Positions 45,728-57,419 of a DNA stretch of 64,000 nucleotides are shown piece by piece (position 1 is the first letter of the stretch; each line of letters starts with the position of its first letter). A program made the translations under genes and the position numbers. The stretch comes from Herbaspirillum robiniae (GTDB lineage Bacteria; Pseudomonadota; Gammaproteobacteria; Burkholderiales; Burkholderiaceae_D). The notes under the pieces were generated by a model that did no database searches, was not told the DNA's origin, and worked only from the letters and a program-made list of their open reading frames with translations. Location of the stretch: the NCBI RefSeq assembly GCF_002213415.1, contig NZ_NJGU01000001.1, forward strand, positions 310,001 to 374,000. The letters are read 5' to 3'.

Positions 45728-46969
45728 ATGAACACCGCAGACACTCCCGCGCCAACCCCATCCGCTCCCGCCGCCGCATCCACCGGCATGGCTCCGCTTT
45801 ACTGGATGGCCCTGGGCACCTTCGCCATCGGCACTGAAGGCTTCATGATCGCCGGCATGCTGCCCACGGTCGCCAGCGACCTCCATGTCACCCCTGCCAT
45901 CGCCGGCCAGCTGGTGGTGGCGTTCACCGCGGCGTATGCGATCAGCTCGCCCATCCTGACCGCGCTGACCGGCGCGATCAACCGCCGACTGCTGCTGATC
46001 GCGTCGATGACGCTGTTCGCGCTGGCCAACCTGCTGGCCTGGCAGGCGCCCGGCTATGAAGCCCTGCTGCTGGCCCGCATCGTGCTGGCCATGGCCGCCG
46101 GCCTGTACGTGCCCAATGCGATGGCGCTGGCCGGCGCCCTGGTGGCGCCCGACAAGCGCGGCGGCGCGCTGGCCATCGTCAGCGGCGGCCTCACCGTAGC
46201 GGTGGCGCTGGGCGCGCCGCTGGGCGTGCTGATCGCCGATCGCCTGAACTGGCGCATGACCTTCGCCGGGGTCGCCCTCCTGGCCGCCCTGGCCGTGCTG
46301 GGACTGATGCGCGGCCTGCCGCGCGGCATCGGCGCCCACATCCCGGTGGCAAGCCTGAGCGAGCGCCTCAACGCCGCGCGCAACGGCCGCGTGCTGCACG
46401 GACTGCTGACCACGCTGCTGTGGGCCACCGGCGCCTATACGATGTACACCTACTTCGCAATCTATCTCAATGAAGTGGTCGACATCCATGGCGCGCACGT
46501 GGGCTACGGCCTGCTGCTGTGGGGCGTGTCGGCCGCGGTCGGCGTGATGCTGGGCGGCAGGCTGTCTGACAAGCTGGGTTTTGCCCGCGTCTCGGGTCCG
46601 GCGCTGGTGTTCATGATGGCGTCGTTCCTGGCGCTGACGGTAATCGCCTATACGCTCTCGCCGGCGCATGCCTTGCCGCCGGTGTACCTGGCGATGATCG
46701 TCTGGGGCGTGTCGGCCTGGGCCTTCTATCCGGCCCAGCAGGCGCGACTGATGAACATCGCGGGCGTGAAGCTGGCCTCGATCGTGCTGTCGCTCAATGC
46801 GTCGTTCATGTATCTGGGGTTCTCGCTGGGCGCGGCCGTCGGCGCGCTGACGGTGGCCACCGGTTCGGTGCGCGAAGTGGGCCTGGTGGCCGCGGCCTTC
46901 GTGGCCGGCGCGCTCCTGCTGCTGCGCGGCGCCATCCGTCGCGACGCGGCTTGCGTGGCGACGGCCTGA
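45728..46969 (+). CDS. MFS efflux transporter (DHA1-like)
   Basis: A 413-residue inner-membrane transporter with twelve predicted helices. The first (LYWMALGTFAIGTEGFMIAGMLPTVASDL) and the segment RIVLAMAAGLYVPNAMALAGALVAPDKRGGALAIVSGGLTVAVALGAPLGVLI (motif C) are typical of DHA1 drug:H+ antiporters of the AraJ/CmlA type. A proline/alanine-rich cytosolic N terminus of about 20 residues precedes helix 1. Controlled by the preceding TetR gene through a shared operator. It probably exports a toxic compound; nothing in the sequence identifies it. Confidence 0.92.
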   Translation: MNTADTPAPTPSAPAAASTGMAPLYWMALGTFAIGTEGFMIAGMLPTVASDLHVTPAIAGQLVVAFTAAYAISSPILTALTGAINRRLLLIASMTLFALANLLAWQAPGYEALLLARIVLAMAAGLYVPNAMALAGALVAPDKRGGALAIVSGGLTVAVALGAPLGVLIADRLNWRMTFAGVALLAALAVLGLMRGLPRGIGAHIPVASLSERLNAARNGRVLHGLLTTLLWATGAYTMYTYFAIYLNEVVDIHGAHVGYGLLLWGVSAAVGVMLGGRLSDKLGFARVSGPALVFMMASFLALTVIAYTLSPAHALPPVYLAMIVWGVSAWAFYPAQQARLMNIAGVKLASIVLSLNASFMYLGFSLGAAVGALTVATGSVREVGLVAAAFVAGALLLLRGAIRRDAACVATA

Positions 46970-46979
46970 ACTGCGCACG

Positions 46980-47011
46980 GATGACACCCGAGCGGCCTGC
47001 CGGGTGTCATC
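46980..47011 (+). other. 11-bp perfect hairpin after the MFS gene, no T-run
   Basis: GATGACACCCG and CGGGTGTCATC pair around a ten-base loop. No T-run follows on the plus strand, so termination is unlikely to be purely intrinsic; it may protect the mRNA end or be a factor-dependent site. Confidence 0.45.
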
Positions 47012-47131
47012 GTCAATTGCAGGAATAGGCGCAAAACGCGGAACCCCGTGCATGTTCAGCGCCGTGTCGCTTTCCTATCATGCCTGCATCGCCGCTTCAC
47101 CCGATGCGGGACATGACGAAGGAGCTACACC

Positions 47132-47878
47132 ATGCACAGTCAAGCCAACCCCTCTTCCAAGGTCATCCTGGTCACCGGCGCCAGCAGCGGCATCGGCCTG
47201 GCCGCCGCTCGCCTGCTGGCGGCGCGCGGGCACCGCCTGATGATAGGCGCGCGCCGCACCGACCGGCTCGAGCAACTGGCCGGCGAGATCCGCGCCGCCG
47301 GCGGCGTGGCCGAACTGCGCGCGCTGGACGTCACCGACATGCAGGACGTGCAGGCCTTCGCCGACGCCGCGGCCGAGCGCTTCGGCCGCATCGACGTGAT
47401 CGTCAACAATGCCGGCGTGATGCCGCTCTCGCCACTGGGCGCGCTCAAGCTCGACGAGTGGAACCGCATGATCGACGTCAACATCCGCGGCGTGCTGCAC
47501 GGCATCGCCGCGGTGCTGCCGCGCATGCAGGCGCAAGGCGCAGGACAGGTGATCAACATCTCGTCCATCGGCGGGCTGGCGGTGTCGCCCACGGCGGCGG
47601 TGTATTGCGCCACCAAGTTCGCGGTGCGCGCCATCTCCGACGGCCTGCGCCAGGAGAACGACAAGATCCGCGTCACCAGCATCTGCCCCGGCGTGGTCGA
47701 GTCCGAGCTGGCCGACACCATCACCGACCAGGCCACCCAGGCCCTGATGCGCGAATACCGCCGCATCGCGCTGGACGGCGACGCCATCGCGCGCGCCATC
47801 GCCTACGCGGTGGAACAGCCCGACGACGTCGACGTCAACGAGATCGTGGTGCGCCCCACCGCCACCGTCGGCCGCTGA
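47132..47878 (+). CDS. Short-chain dehydrogenase/reductase
   Basis: A 248-residue classical SDR: TGASSGIG at about residues 14-21, NNAGVM near 92, the serine in INISSIGG near 142 and YCATK (Tyr-X3-Lys) near 155. GARRTDR after strand 2 points to NADP(H). It ends in a segment (PDDVDVNEIVVRPTATVGR) common to the YdfG/serine-3-dehydrogenase-like group of SDRs. AAGGAGCTACACC precedes the ATG. It follows the MFS gene by 162 bases; a hairpin lies between, so co-transcription is uncertain. Substrate unknown. Confidence 0.9.
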   Translation: MHSQANPSSKVILVTGASSGIGLAAARLLAARGHRLMIGARRTDRLEQLAGEIRAAGGVAELRALDVTDMQDVQAFADAAAERFGRIDVIVNNAGVMPLSPLGALKLDEWNRMIDVNIRGVLHGIAAVLPRMQAQGAGQVINISSIGGLAVSPTAAVYCATKFAVRAISDGLRQENDKIRVTSICPGVVESELADTITDQATQALMREYRRIALDGDAIARAIAYAVEQPDDVDVNEIVVRPTATVGR

Positions 47879-47928
47879 TCTGCGGCCTCCTTGCCGGCCT
47901 CCACGTCGGCCACTACGTCGGCCTGCAG

Positions 47929-49311
47929 TCAGCGCTGCAGGCCGGCCATCAGCACGTACTTGGCTTCGACGTATTCTTCGATGCCGTAGTAGCTGCCTTC
48001 GCGGCCATAGCCGGAGTGCTTGACGCCGCCGAAGGGCACCGAGGCCGTTCCCACCGAACCGGAATTGAGGATCACCATGCCGGCCTCGACCTGCTGCGAC
48101 AGCCGCCAGGCGCGGCCGAGGTCGCGGGTGTAGGCATAGGCGACCAGGCCGCATTCGGTATCGTTGGCGCGTCGGATCACCTCGGCCTCATCCTTGAAAC
48201 GATAGATCGCGAAGACCGGGCCAAAGATCTCGGTCTGCGCCAGCCGCATGCCGTCATGCAGGCCGGTCAGAATGGTCGGTTCGTAGAACAGCCCGCCCCT
48301 GGCGTGCGGGCGGGCGCCCAGCGCCACTTGCGCCCCCTGCCGCCTGGCGTCGTCGACCAGCTCGGCGACCTTGTCGAAGCCGGCGCGGTTGATCAGCGGG
48401 CCGACCACGAACTCGTCCTGCAAACCCTGGTCGACCCGGATCGCCGCCACTTTCGCGACCAGCGCCGCGACGAAGCGGTCATGCACGCCCTCCTGCACGA
48501 AGATGCGGTTGGGGGAAATGCAGACCTGCCCCGAGTTGCGCAGCTTGGCCGCCACCAGGCCCGCCACGGCATCGTCGAAATGCGCGTCGTCGAACACGAT
48601 GAACGGCGCGTTGCCGCCCAGTTCCAGCGTCATCTTCTTGAGGCCCTGGCCGCAGGCCGCGGCCAGCAGCTTGCCCACCGCCGTCGAGCCCGTGAAGGAG
48701 ATCTTGCGGATGCGGTCGTCGCCGGTCAACAGCGCGCCGATCTCCTTAGGATTGCCGGTCACCATCTCGAACACGCCTTCCGGAATGCCGGCGCGGCGGG
48801 CGTAGTCCAGCAGCAGCCAGGCGGTCAGCGGGGTCTCTTCCGAGGGCTTGATGATCATGGTGCAGCCGGCCGCCAGCGCGGTGGCGATCTTGCGCGTGAC
48901 CATCATGAAGGGAAAATTCCACGGCGTGATGGCCGCCGTCGGGCCGACCGGCTGCTTGACCACCATCACGGCGGCGTCGGCCGCATGGCTGGGAATGGTG
49001 TCGCCATAGACGCGCCGGGCTTCTTCCGCATACCACTCGATGAAGCCCAGGCCGTAGTCGATCTCGCCCAGCGCCTCGGACAGGCACTTGCCGTTCTCGC
49101 GCACCATGGTCTCGGCAAAGAGCTGCCTGTCGGCACGCACCAGCTCGAACCAGCGGCGCAGCATGTCGCCGCGCTCCTTCGCCAGCACCCGCGACCACGC
49201 GGGGAACGCCGCACAGGTGCGGTCGATTGCCGCGCGCACCTCGGCGGCAGACATATCGGGAGCTTCGCCGACAACGCTCGCGTCGGCCGGGTTGATGACC
49301 TTGATCGCCAT
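47929..49311 (-). CDS. NAD(P)-dependent aldehyde dehydrogenase, succinate-semialdehyde type
   Basis: A 460-residue aldehyde dehydrogenase of the GabD/Sad group. The cofactor site includes PWNFPFMMVTRKIATALAAGCTMIIKPSE, the general base is in LELGGNAP and the catalytic cysteine in SGQVCISPNR. E. coli GabD has two cysteines at the last motif (CVC), here there is one, so redox regulation by a disulfide is absent. The ATG at 49311 matches the family N terminus. It is divergent from an AraC regulator gene, which likely controls it. An inverted repeat could pair with the region of its ribosome-binding site. Confidence 0.88.
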   Translation of the reverse strand: MAIKVINPADASVVGEAPDMSAAEVRAAIDRTCAAFPAWSRVLAKERGDMLRRWFELVRADRQLFAETMVRENGKCLSEALGEIDYGLGFIEWYAEEARRVYGDTIPSHAADAAVMVVKQPVGPTAAITPWNFPFMMVTRKIATALAAGCTMIIKPSEETPLTAWLLLDYARRAGIPEGVFEMVTGNPKEIGALLTGDDRIRKISFTGSTAVGKLLAAACGQGLKKMTLELGGNAPFIVFDDAHFDDAVAGLVAAKLRNSGQVCISPNRIFVQEGVHDRFVAALVAKVAAIRVDQGLQDEFVVGPLINRAGFDKVAELVDDARRQGAQVALGARPHARGGLFYEPTILTGLHDGMRLAQTEIFGPVFAIYRFKDEAEVIRRANDTECGLVAYAYTRDLGRAWRLSQQVEAGMVILNSGSVGTASVPFGGVKHSGYGREGSYYGIEEYVEAKYVLMAGLQR

Positions 49312-49312
49312 G

Positions 49313-49364
49313 ATCCTATCCTTTCCGGTTGTTGAAACAAAGAACACGGATTGAATGATAGGAT
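49313..49364 (-). promoter_or_regulatory. Inverted repeat at the aldehyde dehydrogenase start
   Basis: ATCCTATC (49313-49320) and GATAGGAT (49357-49364) are an 8-bp perfect inverted repeat 36 bases apart. Read on the minus strand the downstream arm GATAGGAT overlaps the ribosome-binding region (AAAGGATAGGATC before ATG), so pairing in mRNA could hide it. It could equally be an operator pair of the AraC protein. Confidence 0.45.
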
Positions 49365-49415
49365 TTGATAACCGCCTTAACGATGGCCTGAAATCTCAAA
49401 TTCTTGCCTATTCAT

Positions 49416-50366
49416 ATGAACAACAAGAACATCCAGCAACCGGACGACCGCACTGGCGCCGCCGCGCTGCTCGCCCGCCTGGCGCCGGACGAGGGTTATA
49501 ACCTGAGCCCGCTGCCCGATGTGCGCTTCCTGCGCTCCAACCGGCCGCTGGCCTCCACGCCGGTGCTGTACGACCCCGGCATCGTGATCGTCTGCCAGGG
49601 CCGCAAGCGCGGCTTCTTCGGCGACGAGGTGTACCTGTACGACGCCAGCCATTACCTGGCGGTCTCGGTGCCGGTGCCCTTCACGATGGAGACCGACGCC
49701 AGCCAGGCCGAGCCGCTGCTGGCGATCTACCTGCACCTGGATTTCCGCCTGGCGGCGGACCTGATGCTGGAGATCGACCGTCACGGCGGCCCGCCGCCCT
49801 CGGCGCCGCGCGGCATGTTCTCGACCGCCATGGACGACCGCATGGCCGCATCCGTACTGCGCTTCCTGGCGGCGATGGCCGCGCCGATGGAAGCCGCCAT
49901 CCTCGGTCCGGCGCTGCTGCGCGAGCTCTATTTCCATGTGCTGGCCGGCGAGCAAGGCCACTCGATGCGCGCGGCGCTGGCCATGCAGGGCCAGTTCGGC
50001 AAGATCGCGCGGGCGCTGCGCCGCATCCACGCCGCGTATCGCCAGGCGCTGGACGTGGAGTCGTTGGCCGGCGAGTCGGGCATGAGCGTGCCCAGCTTCC
50101 ACACGCATTTTCGCAGCGTCACCCAGACCTCGCCGATGCAATACCTGAAGTCCACGCGGCTGCACCAGGCGCGGCTGCTGATGGTGCGCAACGGCGTGAC
50201 GGCGGCGGCCGCCAGCAACGAGGTCGGCTACGAGAGCCCGTCGCAGTTCAGCCGCGAATTCAAGCGCCTGTTCGGTCGCAGCCCGATGGAAGAAGCGCGC
50301 CGCATGAAGGCGGAATTCGCGCTGCCGCCGCCGCATGCGGGATCACCCTTCGTTTCTTCACATTGA
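49416..50366 (+). CDS. AraC-family transcriptional regulator
   Basis: A 316-residue AraC protein with an N-terminal AraC_N-type domain (LLARLAPDEGYNLSPLPDV, PGIVIVCQGRKRGFFGDE) and a C-terminal double helix-turn-helix (ALDVESLAGESGMSVPSFHTHFRSVTQTSPMQYLKSTRLHQA, then AAASNEVGYESPSQFSREFKRLFG). Divergent from the aldehyde dehydrogenase gene, with 104 bases between the two starts, and therefore its probable regulator. It is a clear paralogue of the AraC protein at 39577. The ATG at 49416 is preferred to the in-frame TTG at 49404. Confidence 0.92.
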   Translation: MNNKNIQQPDDRTGAAALLARLAPDEGYNLSPLPDVRFLRSNRPLASTPVLYDPGIVIVCQGRKRGFFGDEVYLYDASHYLAVSVPVPFTMETDASQAEPLLAIYLHLDFRLAADLMLEIDRHGGPPPSAPRGMFSTAMDDRMAASVLRFLAAMAAPMEAAILGPALLRELYFHVLAGEQGHSMRAALAMQGQFGKIARALRRIHAAYRQALDVESLAGESGMSVPSFHTHFRSVTQTSPMQYLKSTRLHQARLLMVRNGVTAAAASNEVGYESPSQFSREFKRLFGRSPMEEARRMKAEFALPPPHAGSPFVSSH

Positions 50367-50451
50367 GCTTCGTATCGACCTCAGTACCGGCGGCGTCGCA
50401 GGTAAAATCGGCATCCATCACGACAACACATCAACGCACGGAGACACCAGC

Positions 50452-50856
50452 ATGAGCAAGAACGACGCCGCCGTATCGCCGGCCGAACTGATCGACGCCC
50501 GCATCGCCGAGCTCGGCGACTGGCGCGGCGAGCAACTGGCCCGCGTGCGCGCGCTGATCAAAGAAGCGCTGCCGGACGTGACCGAGGAGTGGAAATGGCG
50601 CGGCGTGCCGGTGTGGGAGTCCGGCGGCATCCTGTGCACCGGCGAGAGCTACAAGCACTACATCAAGCTGACCTTCGCCAAGGGCGCAGCGCTGGAGGAC
50701 CCAGCCGGCCTGTTCAATGCCTCGCTGGAGGGCAACACGCGGCGCGCGATCGACCTGCATGAAGGCGCCCAGTTGGACGGGAAGGCCTTCCAGGCGCTGG
50801 TGCGCTCGGCCGCGCAGCTGAACCACGCCGGCCGGGCCAAGAAGAAGGCCGGCTGA
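50452..50856 (+). CDS. DUF1801 domain protein (YdhG-like)
   Basis: A 134-residue protein of the DUF1801/YdhG type, with the pattern LIDARIAELGDWRGEQLARVRALIKEALPDVTEEWKWRGVPVWE and YIKLTFAKGAAL. The fold is known from structures of relatives but no function is established; some are called iron chaperone-like by analogy to Fra-type proteins, which is not proof. GGAGACA precedes the ATG at 50452, so the long open frame from 50335 is not used. Stands between AraC and cupin genes. Confidence 0.85.
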   Translation: MSKNDAAVSPAELIDARIAELGDWRGEQLARVRALIKEALPDVTEEWKWRGVPVWESGGILCTGESYKHYIKLTFAKGAALEDPAGLFNASLEGNTRRAIDLHEGAQLDGKAFQALVRSAAQLNHAGRAKKKAG

Positions 50857-50935
50857 AACAGGCGGCCAAACGTACGGGGCAAAGCCGGCTGCTGGTACAC
50901 TTCGGGCCTGTTTCCCCACCCTCGCTCCTGCTGCC

Positions 50936-51304
50936 ATGACCACGCCCGCCATCACCCAGTTCAAGCTGCAATCCCCGCTCGCCGAAATCGACTACCCGCG
51001 CGAAGACCGCCGGCTGGACGGCAACCCGAAGCGCACCACCTGGAACCACTTCAGCAGCGCCGCCGGCGACCTCAACGCCGGCGTCTGGGCCTGCGAAAAA
51101 GGCAGCTGGCGCATCGCCTTCGCGCCGACCAAGGACGAATACTTCTACGTGCTGGAAGGCCGCTGCCGCGTCATCGATGAAGGCGGCCACGCCGCCGAGG
51201 CCGGCCCCGGCGACGCCATGGTGATCCCGGCGGGATTCAAGGGCGTCTTCGAGGTGGTGGAACCGATACGCAAGCACTACGTCATCATCGAGCGCGCCGG
51301 CTGA
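50936..51304 (+). CDS. Cupin-domain protein (DUF861 type)
   Basis: A 122-residue single cupin. The conserved strands read SWRIAFAPTKDEYFYVLEGRCRVIDEGGHAAEAGPGDAMVIPAGFKG, the pattern of the (S)-ureidoglycine aminohydrolase-like cupin group, but the usual histidine pair of the first motif is replaced (KDEYFYVLEG), so metal binding may be weak or different. Function unknown. It follows the DUF1801 gene by 79 bases and ends in a strong bidirectional terminator. Confidence 0.82.
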   Translation: MTTPAITQFKLQSPLAEIDYPREDRRLDGNPKRTTWNHFSSAAGDLNAGVWACEKGSWRIAFAPTKDEYFYVLEGRCRVIDEGGHAAEAGPGDAMVIPAGFKGVFEVVEPIRKHYVIIERAG

Positions 51305-51333
51305 GCGGCCCTGCGGGTACAAGCTCGCCCATG

Positions 51334-51360
51334 AAAAAGCCCGCATTGCGCGGGCTTTTT
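51334..51360. terminator. Bidirectional terminator between cupin and ycaO genes
   Basis: AAAAAGCCCGC and GCGGGCTTTTT form an 11-bp stem with loop ATTGC, with an A-run and T-run, between two convergent genes. Confidence 0.95.
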
Positions 51361-51396
51361 ACTTTGCGTCGCCGGCACAGGCCGGTACAAGCAGGA

Positions 51397-53607
51397 TCAG
51401 GCTGCGGCAGCAGCCTTTGCGGCAGCCGCGCGCGCCTTGTGCAGCTTGCGGTAGCTGTCGAGCAGGCGCTGGTGCCGGTCCAGGCCTTCCAGCTGCATGC
51501 TGGTCGGCGCCAGTCCGTAAAACCGCACGCTGCCGTCCACCGAACCCAGCGCCGCGTCCATGCGCGCGTCGCCGAACATCTTGCGGAAGTTGACCACGTA
51601 GTCGTCCAGCTCAAGGTCCTCGTCCAGCGTCACCTCCAGCACCACGTTCAGCGCCTGGTAGAACAGCCCGCGCTCCACCGAGTTGTCGTTGTACTGCAGG
51701 AAGGCGCCCACCAGCTCGTGCGCCTCTTCAAACTGCTGCAGCGCGAGCCGGATCAGCAGCTTCAGCTCCAGCACGGTGAGCTGGCCCCATTCGGTGTTCT
51801 CGTCGAAGTCGATGCCGATCAGGGTGGCGATGTCGGAGTACTCGTCGAGCTCGTTGTTTTCCAGGCGGTCCAGCAGCGCCTCCAGCGCGTCGTCGTCCAG
51901 GCGATGCAGGTTCAGCACGTCGGAACGGAACAGCAGCGCCTTGTTGGTGTTGTCCCAGACCAGGTCTTCCACCGGATAGACCTCAGAATAGCCCGGCACC
52001 AGGATGCGGCAGGCCGTGGCGCCCAGCTGGTCGTAGACGGCGGTATAGACCTCCTTGCCCAGGTCCTTGAGGATACCGAACAGGGTCGCCGCTTCCTCGG
52101 CGTTGGAGTTCTCGCCCTGGCCAGAGAAGTCCCATTCCACGAACTCGTACTCGGCCCTGGCGCTGAAGAAGCGCCATGAGACGATGCCGCTGGAGTCGAT
52201 GAAGTGCTCCACGAAGTTGTTGGGTTCGGTGACGGCGTTGCTCTCGAAGGTCGGCTGCGGCAGGTCGTTGAGGCCTTCGAAGCTGCGTCCCTGCAGCAAC
52301 TCGGTCAGGCTGCGCTCCAGCGCCACCTCGAAGCTCGGGTGCGCGCCGAACGAGGCGAACACGCCGCCGGTGCGCGGATTCATCAGCGTCACGCACATCA
52401 CCGGATAGACGCCGCCCAGCGAGGCATCCTTGACCAGCACCGGGAAGCCCTGCTCTTCCAGCCCCCTGATGCCGGCCACGATGCCGGGATACTTGGCCAG
52501 CACCGCCTGCGGCACATCCGGCAGGGCGATCTCGCCTTCCAGGATCTCGCGCTTGACCGCGCGCTCGAAGATCTCCGACAGGCACTGCACCTGCGCCTCG
52601 GCCAGCGTGTTGCCGGCGCTCATGCCGTTGCTGACGAACAGGTTCTCGATCAGGTTGGAGGGGAAATACACCTCCTTGCCATCGGACTGCCGCACGTACG
52701 GCAGCGAGCAGATGCCGCGCTCGGCATTGCCGGAGTTGGTGTCCACCAGGTGCGAGGCGCGCAGCTCGCCGTCGGGGTTGTAGATCGCCAGGCAGTAGTC
52801 GTCCAGGATTTCCTTGGGCAGCGCGTCCTTGCGGCCGGCCTTGAACCAGCGCTCGTTCGGGTAATGCACGAACTCGGCGTTGGCGATGTCCTCGCCCCAG
52901 TAGGAACCGGCATAGAAGTGGTTGTTGCTGATGCGCTCGAGATACTCGCCCAGCGCCGACGCCAGCGCGCTCTCCTTGGTCGCGCCCTTGCCGTTGGTGA
53001 AGCACATCGGCGAATGGGCGTCGCGGATGTGCAGCGACCAGACGTTGGGGATGATGTTGCGCCAGGACGCGATCTCGATCTTGATGCCCAGGTCAGCCAG
53101 CAGGCCCGACATGTTGGCGATGGTCTGCTCCAGCGGCAGGTCCTTGCCCAGGATGAAAGTGCTGGCGCCGGCATCGGGCTTGACCGTCAGCAGCGACTGG
53201 GCGTCGGCGTCCAGGTTCTCGACTTCCTCGATGACGAAGTCGGGCCCCTCCTGCACCACCTTCTTCACGGTGCAGCGCTCGATGGAGCGCAGGATGCCGT
53301 TGCGGTCGGCCTGCGAGAAATCGGCCGGCAGCTCGACCTGGATCTTGAAGATCTGCTTGTAGCGGTTCTCCGGATCGACGATGTTGTTCTGCGACAGGCG
53401 GATGTTCTCGGTGGAGAGGTTGCGGGTATTGCAGTACAGCTTCACGAAGTAAGCCGCGCACAGGGCCGACGAGGCCAGGAAGTAATCGAACGGCCCCGGT
53501 GCCGAGCCGTCGCCCTTGTAACGGATGGGCTGGTCGGCGATGACCGTGAAGTCGTCGAACTTGGCTTCGAGGCGCAGCTTGTCGAGGAAGTTGACTTTGA
53601 TTTCCAT
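51397..53607 (-). CDS. OsmC-YcaO-TPR fusion protein
   Basis: A 736-residue protein with three parts: an OsmC-like domain (residues about 1-140), a YcaO domain (about 175-560, including the ATP-binding ALASALGEYLERISNNHFYAG and CLSEIFERAVKREIL segments) and a C-terminal TPR-like region (about 600-720). E. coli YcaO (586 residues) lacks the OsmC part; it assists RimO in methylthiolation of ribosomal protein S12. OsmC proteins are thiol peroxidases, and the cysteine pair expected for that, C50 (SSALCAAYFV) and C112 (SIERCTV), is present. The ATG is preceded by a weak ribosome-binding site (CCCCC ATGG). The C terminus is alanine-rich (KARAAAAKAAAAA). Similar fusions are known in proteobacteria; their role is not. 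Confidence 0.92.
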   Translation of the reverse strand: MEIKVNFLDKLRLEAKFDDFTVIADQPIRYKGDGSAPGPFDYFLASSALCAAYFVKLYCNTRNLSTENIRLSQNNIVDPENRYKQIFKIQVELPADFSQADRNGILRSIERCTVKKVVQEGPDFVIEEVENLDADAQSLLTVKPDAGASTFILGKDLPLEQTIANMSGLLADLGIKIEIASWRNIIPNVWSLHIRDAHSPMCFTNGKGATKESALASALGEYLERISNNHFYAGSYWGEDIANAEFVHYPNERWFKAGRKDALPKEILDDYCLAIYNPDGELRASHLVDTNSGNAERGICSLPYVRQSDGKEVYFPSNLIENLFVSNGMSAGNTLAEAQVQCLSEIFERAVKREILEGEIALPDVPQAVLAKYPGIVAGIRGLEEQGFPVLVKDASLGGVYPVMCVTLMNPRTGGVFASFGAHPSFEVALERSLTELLQGRSFEGLNDLPQPTFESNAVTEPNNFVEHFIDSSGIVSWRFFSARAEYEFVEWDFSGQGENSNAEEAATLFGILKDLGKEVYTAVYDQLGATACRILVPGYSEVYPVEDLVWDNTNKALLFRSDVLNLHRLDDDALEALLDRLENNELDEYSDIATLIGIDFDENTEWGQLTVLELKLLIRLALQQFEEAHELVGAFLQYNDNSVERGLFYQALNVVLEVTLDEDLELDDYVVNFRKMFGDARMDAALGSVDGSVRFYGLAPTSMQLEGLDRHQRLLDSYRKLHKARAAAAKAAAAA

Positions 53608-53702
53608 GGGGGAATTCCAAAAATGGGGCTCAAGGGAAGATGGCCGCTATTATCCGCCATCCGTCGCCGCGCCGGTATCGGACGGGCGGCAAGCCAAAAG
53701 AT

Positions 53703-53726
53703 AAAGCCCTGTAAAAACAGGGCTTT
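53703..53726 (-). terminator. Terminator after guaA
   Basis: AAAGCCCTGT and ACAGGGCTTT form a 10-bp perfect stem with an AAAA loop (TTTT on the minus strand), 28 bases after the guaA stop. The T-run after the stem is short (TTTAT), so it may be moderate. Confidence 0.65.
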
Positions 53727-53753
53727 ACTGATCGGTCAGCTACCTGGGAAGGC

Positions 53754-55346
<1,593 letters not shown>

Positions 55347-55402
55347 GGGCAATGAGGTCTGGCTACGTTGGAAAATGGTTTGCGCATGCAAGGCATGCGC
55401 GG

Positions 55403-55463
55403 TAAAAAATCAACAGCCCGACAGCCGGGCAATCTGCAATCTGCCGCTGCGCTGTCGGGCTGT
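55403..55463 (-). terminator. Long-stem hairpin between guaB and guaA
   Basis: ACAGCCCGACAGC (55413-55425) and GCTGTCGGGCTGT (55451-55463) form a 13-bp perfect stem with a 25-base loop; on the minus strand it is followed by TGATTTTTT. It may terminate a share of guaB transcripts before guaA. Next to it lies GCGCATGC-AAG-GCATGCGC (55382-55400), an 8-bp perfect hairpin. Confidence 0.6.
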
Positions 55464-55477
55464 GGCCGCACCGGGAA

Positions 55478-56974
<1,497 letters not shown>

Positions 56975-57116
56975 TTATACAGAAAAGCTTTGCGTGCGTC
57001 TCGCCACAGTTGAGTTTTGCCCTCCGGCCTGTGGCAAACAGGTCAGATGCATTGAAATTCAGGCAAGCCGCAGCGGCCCAATGGCGGAAAATGCAAGGCC
57101 GGTCGCCGCCCGCGGC

Positions 57117-57419
57117 TCATCGCGCGGCCTGCTCCTTGTGCGCCACGCGGCGGCGGCGCGACTCCTTGGGGTCGGCGATCAGCGGCCGGTAGATCTCGAT
57201 GCGGTCGCGCTCGCGCAGCGGCGCCTCGAGCGGTTTGATCTTGCCGAACACGCCGACCTTGCAGACCGAGAGGTCGATGGACGGCTGCTCGCGCAGCAGG
57301 CCGCTGGCGATGATGGCCTGCTGGATGGTGCAGCCCTCCTCCACTTTCAGGTCCTTCTGCACCTGCAGGCCGGGCGCGGCGTAGCAAAGCTGGACTTGCA
57401 AACGGCGTTGCTCAGCCAT
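57117..57419 (-). CDS. rnfH: RnfH-family ubiquitin-like protein
   Basis: A 100-residue protein of the RnfH/RatB family with a beta-grasp (ubiquitin-like) fold: VQLCYAAPGLQVQKDLKVEEGCTIQQAII, VCKVGVFGKIKPLEAPLRERDRIEIYRPLIADPKESRRRR. The last motif is the family hallmark. Function unproven; it is nearly always beside ratA and smpB, as here. Its ATG overlaps the ratA end by eight bases, so it is translated with ratA. Confidence 0.93.
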   Translation of the reverse strand: MAEQRRLQVQLCYAAPGLQVQKDLKVEEGCTIQQAIIASGLLREQPSIDLSVCKVGVFGKIKPLEAPLRERDRIEIYRPLIADPKESRRRRVAHKEQAAR

